A stretch of 8,932 bases of DNA from Phycisphaerae bacterium (GTDB lineage: Bacteria; Planctomycetota; Phycisphaerae; Sedimentisphaerales; Anaerobacaceae), in assembly GCA_030602845.1 (NCBI GenBank), contig JAUVYZ010000066.1:1-8932 (forward strand), read 5' to 3'. Position 1 is the stretch's first letter, and each line of letters opens with the position of its first letter. The translations under genes were made by a program, and so were the position numbers. The notes below the pieces were generated by a model, which saw only the letters and a program-made list of their open reading frames with translations, was not told the origin of the DNA and did not search any database. Shown in pieces: positions 1 to 5,394 of the stretch.

Positions 1-1057
1 CGGCGTTTTTCTTTATCTGTGAGAGAGGGATATTTAACTTATCGATGAGGCGATTTAGACGGCGACGTTCGACGCCGAGAATTCTTGCGGCAGCAAGCTT
101 GCGGCCTTTGGTGAATTCAAGGGTCTGGGTAATAATCCTGCGTTTTACTTCATCAAGTGTGGGCAATTCGTGTTCCGGATAAGAGTGGGAATCAGCTATT
201 ATAATTTCGAAAGGCAGTGCGGCAGGCTGAATCTGGCGGCCCGGCGTTAAGATATAGGCCCGCTCCATAGCATTTGCAAGCTCGCGTACATTGCCGGGCC
301 AGGCGTAATTGATAAGAAGCCTTTTGGCGGTGGGGCTGAGGACTTTGGGCGGTTCGCCGTAAAAGGCGGCCTGGTTTGCGAGGAAGTATTCAGCCAGAGG
401 CAGAATATCTGCTTTGCGCCGGCGAAGGGGTGGGATTTCGAGATTAACGACGTTGAGCCGGTAGTACAGGTCGGCGCGGAAAGTCCTTTCTTTGACCATA
501 TCGTGGAGGTTCCGGCTGGTGGCACAGAGGACACGGACATCAATGGGATGGGATTTTGTCGAGCCGAGAGGTGTTACCGAGCTTTCCTGGAGGACGCGGA
601 GCAGTTTGGCCTGCAATTCAAGGGGTATTTCGCTTACTTCATCAAGAAAGATTGTGCCTCCGTCTGCGGCCCTGAAGAAGCCGATAGTATTGTCAACAGC
701 ACCGGTAAAAGCCCCCCTGACGTGGCCGAACAATTGACTTTCAAACAATTGGCCGGTTAAAGTGGCGCAATCAACGGGGACAAAAACCCTGTCGGCCCTG
801 TCGCTGGCATAATGGAGCTGGCGGGCGACCATTTCTTTGCCCACGCCGGTTTCGCCGGTTATTATTACCGGAGACCTTCGTGCGGCGATGGCTTTGACTA
901 TCTCGAGAATCGAGGTAAGTGCTGGAGATTGGACAACAAACTCATCATAAACCCTTCGACTCTTGTTGAACGCAGAAGACCATAAGCGCTTGTTTTTCAA
1001 AGGCCTACTTAAATCACCTGCAATTCTTTGCGTTAAATCGCTGTTGTTTTGTGCCAT
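1..1057 (-). CDS. Sigma-54-dependent transcriptional activator without receiver domain (partial, 3' end beyond window)
   Basis: This is a bacterial enhancer-binding protein that would use ATP hydrolysis to open sigma-54 RNA polymerase promoters. The 352 visible residues from ATG 1057 contain Walker A GETGVGKE (68-75), the sigma-54 contact loop GAFTGA (115-120), Walker B GGTIFLDE (133-140), sensor I around ATSRN (179-183), the arginine-finger region FRADLYYRLN (193-202), sensor II GNVREL (255-260) and a Fis-type helix-turn-helix at about 318-345. Only about 40 residues precede the AAA+ domain. An in-frame TAA lies a short way upstream, so no receiver, GAF or PAS domain is encoded, as in PspF. 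A GTG at 1066 has the better-spaced Shine-Dalgarno (AGGA, about 8 nt away) and would add three residues. The usual GHEKGAFTGA is here GHVRGAFTGA. The reading frame is open through the window edge, but the helix-turn-helix is complete, so little is missing. Target promoters are unknown. Confidence 0.93.
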   Translation of the reverse strand, partial: MAQNNSDLTQRIAGDLSRPLKNKRLWSSAFNKSRRVYDEFVVQSPALTSILEIVKAIAARRSPVIITGETGVGKEMVARQLHYASDRADRVFVPVDCATLTGQLFESQLFGHVRGAFTGAVDNTIGFFRAADGGTIFLDEVSEIPLELQAKLLRVLQESSVTPLGSTKSHPIDVRVLCATSRNLHDMVKERTFRADLYYRLNVVNLEIPPLRRRKADILPLAEYFLANQAAFYGEPPKVLSPTAKRLLINYAWPGNVRELANAMERAYILTPGRQIQPAALPFEIIIADSHSYPEHELPTLDEVKRRIITQTLEFTKGRKLAAARILGVERRRLNRLIDKLNIPLSQIKKNA

Positions 1058-1164
1058 AGAGCCCACAAAATCTTTCCTGCCGGGGAGAAAATCACCCTTA
1101 CCGTTTCGTTAGTGGGACAGCCCGCGGTATATCAGCCGGAGCGTTTTCACCCACTCCTCTTAAG

Positions 1165-1192
1165 AGATTAACGTATTACAATAGAAAGTCAA
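1165..1192 (-). promoter_or_regulatory. Putative sigma-70-like promoter for the sigma-54 activator gene
   Basis: Read on the minus strand, TTGACT (1192-1187) is followed after 16 bp by TAATCT (1170-1165), about 100 nt upstream of the activator start codon. The perfect 10-bp palindrome CTCTTAAGAG (1157-1166) overlaps the -10 box and the expected start site and could be an operator. This is motif matching only. Confidence 0.4.
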
Positions 1193-1230
1193 TAGAAATT
1201 ATAGGACGTTGGCTATTTTTTCGTAATTTA

Positions 1231-1257
1231 CCGCCGAGAACGCGGAGACCGCCGAGA
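1231..1257. repeat. Three tandem 9-bp units, CCGCCGAGA-type
   Basis: Three back-to-back 9-mers, CCGCCGAGA, ACGCGGAGA and CCGCCGAGA, share the pattern NCGCNGAGA. The flanking base extends the first and third units to an 11-bp direct repeat, ACCGCCGAGAA, at 1230-1240 and 1248-1258. The block lies between the activator promoter and the inverted-repeat element. It is too short and too regular for a CRISPR array and looks like a dispersed intergenic repeat. Confidence 0.6.
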
Positions 1258-1280
1258 AGAGAAATGGATTGTTTCTTGAA

Positions 1281-1448
1281 TTGTAACCGCTCACGGGGGC
1301 AAAGCGGCGTTTTTGTGTCATTGCGAGGCCTTTAGGCCGAAGCAATCTCAAATTTTCGCAGAAGAGAGATTGCCGCGATCGGCTCTGCCTCGCTCGCAAT
1401 GACATAAAATGACCAAAATCCGGCATATTAACCCGTGAACGGTTACAA
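1281..1448. repeat. Nested inverted-repeat element (MITE/REP-like, non-coding)
   Basis: The outer arms TTGTAACCGCTCACGGG (1281-1297) and CCCGTGAACGGTTACAA (1432-1448) match as inverted repeats at 16 of 17 positions. Inside is a perfect 11-bp inverted repeat, GTCATTGCGAG (1317-1327) with CTCGCAATGAC (1393-1403). That pair encloses GCAATCTC (1342-1349) with GAGATTGC (1366-1373). The whole could fold as a long interrupted cruciform or hairpin. GTCATTGCGAG-type palindromes are, from general knowledge, widely dispersed in many environmental bacterial genomes. No transposase and no clear target-site duplication are seen. Confidence 0.8.
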
Positions 1449-1452
1449 CATA

Positions 1453-1566
1453 TCAGACCTTATACTCGCCTTTCTTGACACAGGCAAATCCCTGATTATT
1501 GTAGGCCATAGCTAACGTTGGGTTCATCTCAATGGCCTTGTCGTAATCTGAAATGGCCAGGTTATA
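1453..1566 (-). pseudogene. Remnant of a TPR-repeat protein gene (C-terminal fragment)
   Basis: The minus strand reads YNLAISDYDKAIEMNP followed by TLAMAYNNQGFACVKKGEYKV and a TGA stop at 1455-1453. This is the second helix of one tetratricopeptide repeat and the first helix of the next, with the typical pattern of A-x-x-D-Y-x-K-A-I-x-x-N-P and A-Y-N-N-x-G. The frame meets an in-frame TAA about 30 nt upstream of the recognisable part, and no start codon with a ribosome site is present. The stop codon lies only 4 bp from the outer arm of the inverted-repeat element, so insertion or rearrangement there may have removed the rest. It is a relic and unlikely to be expressed. TPR proteins mediate protein-protein contacts, but no partner can be named. 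Confidence 0.65.
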
Positions 1567-1636
1567 CGATGACGTGTGAAGGTATAGATACCATTAACCC
1601 CGACTTAGCCAGTTTCTCCTACCAAATTAGAGCAGG

Positions 1637-2830
1637 TCATTTTTCTGAAGTACGTTGTTTCGGAGGTATCTCGCAAGAGGTTTTAGAAAATACAGAACCA
1701 TATTGGATAGCATCCTGGGGGCATACATTCAGGCAACGGGCACAACTGAAGCAATCAGCACCAAATAGCTTATCCAATACTCTGCCTTTAGCGGCCTGGG
1801 TTGGGCAGGCCTTGATGCACAGCCCACAGTTCGTGCACTTCTCATGGTCGATATTCACCCTTGTTAAGCTGAATCGTTCTGCAATCCACGAAACAAAACC
1901 AAAAGGGCAGATAAGATGACAAAACGGCCGGTATATAAAAAACGCCAGAGTGAGAGACACAATAACTGTGACCAGAATCAGCCAATGGTCGAAATCCAGA
2001 TTGAACAGATTAAAGGGGTTGAGATAATGGTAAATCACAAATCCCTTTCTGCCGCCGACAATACCGAAGAGAAATAACAGCACTACACAAAACAATCCAC
2101 CCCTTATCGTATTCGTCAGCCAAAATGGCGCCTTCCAGCGCTTCATTTTACGGAGTATGGGGAGGCTGTAACCCAACTCCTGCATCGCACCGAACGGGCA
2201 AGCCCATCCACAGATAAGCTTATTGCCGATGATGGCCAATACAACAAAAAAGACCAAAGCAAGCAATTTGCTGGTCATAGACGGATACAGCCCCACCATA
2301 GACTTAAAGACTTTAACTGTTCCTTCCATTGGATTCGGGGATTTCCCCAGCACGAACCCACATACAAGCACGGCAGCAAGGAGGTATACGATATATGGGA
2401 TTCGCGGATACCACAGTTTTCGCTCGGAGATATTTGCATTATCCGGCCGACCAAAGCGAGTCAGATACACCAAACCAAACAGCACGATTGCCGCAAACAG
2501 GTAATATTTTAGTCCCGTCGAGCGATGGGAAAGGATATGTGCAGTCGCATGTTCCAGTTGTTCCTGAGATATCCCTAATTCGTTGAGTGGTTTTTTCTTC
2601 GGCGTGTCCAGTGGTAAGGCAAGCTCACGTGCCAGGCCCTTGCCGGTGACACCCAGTTTTGGGGCAATTTCCCGGATACTCATATTAACCGTGAATTGGT
2701 TTCCTGCCTGACCGGGTGTATCAGGTTCGCATAATATGCCAAGGACGCTAATCAAAAGCGCCGCTACTACGCTCACCATAAACCACATTTTTTGTCGTGG
2801 CGATAGTTTTGCCAGATATGTATAGGCCAT
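1637..2830 (-). CDS. Membrane polyferredoxin, NapH/NosR-type 4Fe-4S protein
   Basis: The 397-residue inner-membrane protein probably relays electrons between the quinone pool or a cytoplasmic donor and an unknown partner. Predicted helices lie at about 14-33, 107-124, 144-162, 187-204, 241-258 and 282-300. Two juxtamembrane motifs of the NapH/NosR class follow helices 4 and 6: C207-GWA-C211-P and C304-HLI-C308-P. The C-terminus carries two 4Fe-4S ferredoxin motifs, C332-TNC-GLC-IKAC342-P and C360-FSC-ARC-LNVC370-P. The positive-inside rule puts the ferredoxin part in the cytoplasm. It puts residues 34-106 outside, including a small helical domain (about 49-98, IREIAPKLGV...PLNELGISQEQL). The ATG start has AGAGG about 9 nt upstream. 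The gene lies downstream of pckG and a possible small ORF on the same strand, so it is probably co-transcribed. Neither a nap operon nor a nos operon is present in the window, so no symbol is given. Confidence 0.9.
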   Translation of the reverse strand: MAYTYLAKLSPRQKMWFMVSVVAALLISVLGILCEPDTPGQAGNQFTVNMSIREIAPKLGVTGKGLARELALPLDTPKKKPLNELGISQEQLEHATAHILSHRSTGLKYYLFAAIVLFGLVYLTRFGRPDNANISERKLWYPRIPYIVYLLAAVLVCGFVLGKSPNPMEGTVKVFKSMVGLYPSMTSKLLALVFFVVLAIIGNKLICGWACPFGAMQELGYSLPILRKMKRWKAPFWLTNTIRGGLFCVVLLFLFGIVGGRKGFVIYHYLNPFNLFNLDFDHWLILVTVIVSLTLAFFIYRPFCHLICPFGFVSWIAERFSLTRVNIDHEKCTNCGLCIKACPTQAAKGRVLDKLFGADCFSCARCLNVCPQDAIQYGSVFSKTSCEIPPKQRTSEK

Positions 2831-2848
2831 TGTATTGAACCTCTAATT

Positions 2849-3031
2849 CTATCGACCGGGATTTCGTATGTGTACCTGCTCAGCTACACCGCCGGGCTTC
2901 ATTTCCAATAGAATATCAAGTATTTGATGAACAATCAAATCCCTGGTGGCTTTTCGAGGATGTTTCAGCAAAGTATGGCGGTTCGTGAACCGCTCATATC
3001 GATACAGACAGGCGAAATCCAAAGTCAACAA
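2849..3031 (-). CDS. Possible small protein of 60 residues, TTG start
   Basis: This ORF lies between pckG and the polyferredoxin gene. It starts 12 bp after the pckG stop and ends 18 bp before the next ATG. A good Shine-Dalgarno (GTAGGAG, overlapping the pckG stop codon) precedes the TTG at 3031 by about 9 nt, which suggests translational coupling. The product is basic (many Arg, His and Lys) with a plausible amphipathic stretch, DLIVHQILDILLEM, and no cysteine cluster or membrane helix. No family is recognised. Against it: the TTG start, the short length and an internal palindrome. It may instead be a spacer with a chance open frame. Confidence 0.35.
   Translation of the reverse strand: MLTLDFACLYRYERFTNRHTLLKHPRKATRDLIVHQILDILLEMKPGGVAEQVHIRNPGR
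2978..2993. repeat. Short perfect palindrome in the pckG-polyferredoxin spacer
   Basis: GCGGTTC and GAACCGC flank a two-base centre and give a compact hairpin on either strand. It lies inside the possible 60-residue ORF. There is no T-run after it on the minus strand, so it is not a typical intrinsic terminator. It could act as an mRNA processing or stability element between the two operon genes. Confidence 0.45.
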
Positions 3032-3043
3032 CAGTTAATACTC

Positions 3044-4936
3044 CTACTGTGTTGACAAATCAAACGGCGAGATATAATCGCCGTATTTAGCCTGAGCTGC
3101 TTTCAGGCGTTTGCGAGCTTCGGCGAAGGTGTCAAAGAGAATCTGAGGCGTGTCGGAGACCTTCTCTTTGTAAATTTTCTCAACACGGTCGAGTTTGGCG
3201 AAGTTTTCCGGTATGCGAATTGTGAACTGCCGGACATAGTCGGCCTTTGCGTATTGCGTATCGAGATGGTCTTTGAACAGTTTTGCCAAATCTTCGTATT
3301 TTGGTATCAGGCCGGTCGGCGTTTCGATGGCATCGACGTCGCCGTTTACGCGAAGCTCGGCCCATAAAATCCAGACTTTTTTGTCTGCCATACCGTTTAA
3401 GTATTTGCCTTCTTTGTCCCTGAGGAAATAATTGACTGAGAAAATCAATGGCGGCTTGTCAACACCGTTTGCAAAATCCAGATTGTTCCGGATGTATTGG
3501 CCGAGCGGAATCGAAAGGAAATCGAGATTCGACATTAAATTGAAGGTCCTGACGCCCTCTTTGCCGAGCGTTGCGGCGGTGGTTTCAGATTCGAGGGCGG
3601 CACCTTTTAGTATGATGCCCTCAGTCCAGCTAAAGGCCTGCTCAACGGGGACCCAGGTGTCGCTGTCGCGTCCGCCGTAAACGATGCCGCCGAGCGTCAC
3701 ACCTTCCGGGTCATCGAGTAAGGGGTCGCGATTGCTAAGGTCGGGGATGCTGAGGCAGTAACGTGCATTCCTGTGCGAGGCGGTAATTTCGCTGCCTTTT
3801 GAGTCGGTTTTTCCTTTGTGCCATTTGCCGGAGTGGTTGACACCTTCGGTTGGCAATTCGCAACCCATTCCGAGCCAATGCGGTCTGTTTTCACTATCAA
3901 TCAGGACGTTGGAAAAAATGACTTCAAGCGGGCTTGTAAGTGCCTCGTAAATAATGGGGTCGTCCTTTGTGTTGACGTCGCGAATGATGCCGAATATGCC
4001 CTTTTCGACATTTACACAGCGGATTTGGCCGTTCTTTTTGCGCAGGTAAGCGATGTCATCGCCGATGATGGTTTGTCCGGGCAGCATTGAGGTTGAGGTT
4101 TTTCCGCAGGCCGACGGGAATGCGCCGGCAAAATAAGTTACGCGGCCCCCGCCCCTCCGAGGGGCGGGGTGAGCGCCCATAACAAACATATGCTCAGCGA
4201 GCCAGCCTTGTTTTGAGGCCTTGTTGATGGCTAATCGCAGGGCCAATTTTTTGAGACCTATAGTGTTGCCGCCGTATTGGGTGTTGACGCTGTAGACCAG
4301 GTCCTCTTCGAGGTCGATGTAAATTCTGCGTTTGTCGATGTTTTTGCTTACAGCATTCTCCAGTTCGCCTTCGGAATGGATGAATCTGAAGAATTCCGGC
4401 GAGGAGCCAATCTTTTTGAACTGCTCGTACCCGGGCCGATAGAGAATGCTTTCGCTGTGGGCGACGTAAGGTGAATCCGTTATCTGAACGCAGGGGATAG
4501 AGAAATCTGAATCAGTTGGGCCCAGGCACCAGAAGCAAATCAGCATTTCCCGGTCAGCCATTGAATCTTTCAGGAAGGAGCGGACTTCTTCGACGCCAGC
4601 GGCTTTTTCGATGGAATTTAGACTTTCGCCCAACTGCGAGCCGGGCGGCATCAGATATTTTGTTTGAGCTTTATCGCGGGCCTGGTCGTGATATCCGTCG
4701 AAATGATAGGTATGACCGGGGACGTTGAGCGGTATTTCTTCGCCGTTCTTTATCGCCAGGTCGCGAATATAAGCTCTGTCTGCAGGCGAATCGGTGCAGA
4801 CAAAGACCGAGGCCGGGCGGGTAAGCCCAATCGCATCGGCGACAAAATCGTGCATCTTCGGGCTGTCCAGAGCGATGAGCTTGTTGTAATTTTCCGTTGT
4901 CAGTCTTTCCTTCAATAATTCGTTTACATTATCCAT
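3044..4936 (-). CDS. pckG: Phosphoenolpyruvate carboxykinase, GTP-type family
   Basis: This cytoplasmic enzyme converts oxaloacetate plus nucleoside triphosphate to phosphoenolpyruvate, CO2 and NDP, the entry step of gluconeogenesis. At 630 residues it is close to the family's usual 600-620. Visible family motifs are YGGN (221-224), the P-loop PSACGKTS (274-281) with the reactive-loop cysteine C277, the metal-binding segment GDDIAYL (292-298), and GGRDSDTWVPV followed by FSWTEG (421-440). The guanine-binding segment differs from animal PCK: NYFLRDKEGKYLNGMADKKVW (502-522) has no FGEN loop. Residues PAPRRG (257-262), just before the P-loop, are encoded by a 23-bp palindrome and look like an insertion. 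The start is ATG 4936 with AAGGAGG about 12 nt upstream, which is slightly long spacing. It is probably the first gene of an operon with the small ORF and the polyferredoxin gene, read from a promoter near 5036-5064. Confidence 0.96.
   Translation of the reverse strand: MDNVNELLKERLTTENYNKLIALDSPKMHDFVADAIGLTRPASVFVCTDSPADRAYIRDLAIKNGEEIPLNVPGHTYHFDGYHDQARDKAQTKYLMPPGSQLGESLNSIEKAAGVEEVRSFLKDSMADREMLICFWCLGPTDSDFSIPCVQITDSPYVAHSESILYRPGYEQFKKIGSSPEFFRFIHSEGELENAVSKNIDKRRIYIDLEEDLVYSVNTQYGGNTIGLKKLALRLAINKASKQGWLAEHMFVMGAHPAPRRGGGRVTYFAGAFPSACGKTSTSMLPGQTIIGDDIAYLRKKNGQIRCVNVEKGIFGIIRDVNTKDDPIIYEALTSPLEVIFSNVLIDSENRPHWLGMGCELPTEGVNHSGKWHKGKTDSKGSEITASHRNARYCLSIPDLSNRDPLLDDPEGVTLGGIVYGGRDSDTWVPVEQAFSWTEGIILKGAALESETTAATLGKEGVRTFNLMSNLDFLSIPLGQYIRNNLDFANGVDKPPLIFSVNYFLRDKEGKYLNGMADKKVWILWAELRVNGDVDAIETPTGLIPKYEDLAKLFKDHLDTQYAKADYVRQFTIRIPENFAKLDRVEKIYKEKVSDTPQILFDTFAEARKRLKAAQAKYGDYISPFDLSTQ
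4147..4169. repeat. Intragenic GC-rich palindrome encoding PAPRRG, copy 1 (in pckG)
   Basis: Two perfect 11-bp arms, CCCCGCCCCTC (4147-4157) and GAGGGGCGGGG (4159-4169), surround a single central base. Read in the pckG frame the codons are CCC GCC CCT CGG AGG GGC, giving PAPRRG. The copy at 7460-7484 has the same core and the same reading phase. No clear flanking duplication is seen here. Confidence 0.85.
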
Positions 4937-4969
4937 CTGCGGTCATTGCCTCCTTAGCGTTTAATTAAG

Positions 4970-5007
4970 TCCGTCGATATCCGTTGATGTCCGGCAATTT
5001 GCCGGAC
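4970..5007. promoter_or_regulatory. pckG leader: 10-bp phased repeats and hairpin
   Basis: Inside the predicted 5' untranslated region of pckG, three 10-bp steps begin with TCCG: TCCGTCGATA (4970), TCCGTTGATG (4980) and TCCGGCAATT (4990). The last runs into the perfect inverted repeat GTCCGGC (4989-4995) / GCCGGAC (5001-5007) with an AATTT loop. One-turn spacing suits a protein-binding array, and the hairpin could control mRNA stability. Function is inferred only. Confidence 0.4.
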
Positions 5008-5035
5008 CGGATGCCGCATTCAAAAAAGCGAGGGG

Positions 5036-5064
5036 ATTGTAACTATGGAGCCGGTCGGCGTCAA
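5036..5064 (-). promoter_or_regulatory. Putative sigma-70-like promoter of pckG
   Basis: On the minus strand, TTGACG (5064-5059) and TACAAT (5041-5036) are separated by exactly 17 bp. Transcription would start near 5029, giving a leader of about 93 nt before the pckG ATG. Both boxes are close to consensus. Confidence 0.6.
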
Positions 5065-5120
5065 CCCTGTTAGAGACTTTTTCCTATCGCGTATTGTGTG
5101 ACGGGGGACGCGGTTTTGCT

Positions 5121-5149
5121 TTGACAGAGATTGCGGTTTCGGTTATTGT
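5121..5149 (+). promoter_or_regulatory. Putative sigma-70-like promoter of the DUF362/SMP-30 gene
   Basis: TTGACA (5121-5126) and TATTGT (5144-5149) are separated by exactly 17 bp. It points toward the gene at 5395, leaving a leader of about 240 nt that carries two palindromic repeats. Its -35 box lies only 56 bp from the -35 box of the divergent pckG promoter, so the two could share regulator sites. Confidence 0.55.
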
Positions 5150-5224
5150 ACTGTTCTAACACTGAATCAAGTGATTTGGGCTTGTCGCTTTTGGAGGATT
5201 TGGGTATATCTATATTGACTTACG

Positions 5225-5248
5225 GACTTCGACGAGCTCAGTCGAGCC
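5225..5248. repeat. Dispersed palindrome centred on GAGCTC
   Basis: An imperfect palindrome, GACTTCGAC-GAGCTC-AGTCGAGCC, is centred on GAGCTC at 5234-5239, with one bulge on each side. From general knowledge, sequences of this form (TTCGAC..GAGCTC..GTCGA) recur as dispersed repeats in many environmental genomes. It lies in the leader of the DUF362/SMP-30 gene, directly before a second palindrome. Confidence 0.55.
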
Positions 5249-5283
5249 GCCCCCCGCTTTCTTGCGAAAGCAAGAGGGGAGGC
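5246..5283. repeat. GC-rich palindromic repeat with a GAAA-capped stem
   Basis: On the plus strand TCTTGC (5260-5265), GAAA (5266-5269) and GCAAGA (5270-5275) form a perfect 6-bp stem with a GNRA-type tetraloop. It is enclosed by C-rich (5250-5255) and G-rich (5276-5279) arms and by GCC/GGC ends (5246-5248 and 5281-5283). An alternative pairing is GCTTTC (5256-5261) with GAAAGC (5266-5271). It lies in the leader of the downstream gene with no T-run after it, so a terminator role is unlikely. Confidence 0.6.
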
Positions 5284-5394
5284 TATGGAGCCGGTTTTTG
5301 GGGAAATTCCGGTCTTTCTCCATTGTGATTGAGTTACATCGTGGGGGATAAAAAGCGGCTGAGGCAGACGGCCGGCAGTTATGGAGGTGCGGAA

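Noticed and set aside
1058..1200. Sigma-54 (-24/-12) promoter upstream of the activator or in the other intergenic regions
   Set aside because: No TGGCAC-N5-TTGCA-like pair was found by eye. The sigma-70-like boxes fit better.
1231..1257. Possible CRISPR fragment
   Set aside because: The units are 9 bp and contiguous, with no spacers and no cas genes nearby.
1518..1919. 133-residue plus-strand open frame
   Set aside because: It is antisense to the Fe-S C-terminus of the polyferredoxin and to the TPR remnant, with no protein-like motifs.
2978..2993. Intrinsic terminator after pckG
   Set aside because: The hairpin lacks a following T-run on the minus strand, and the downstream gene has no visible promoter of its own.
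5131..5328. 65-residue plus-strand open frame before the DUF362/SMP-30 gene
   Set aside because: It starts with TTG inside the promoter spacer and is largely translated repeat sequence, so it is not credible as a gene.
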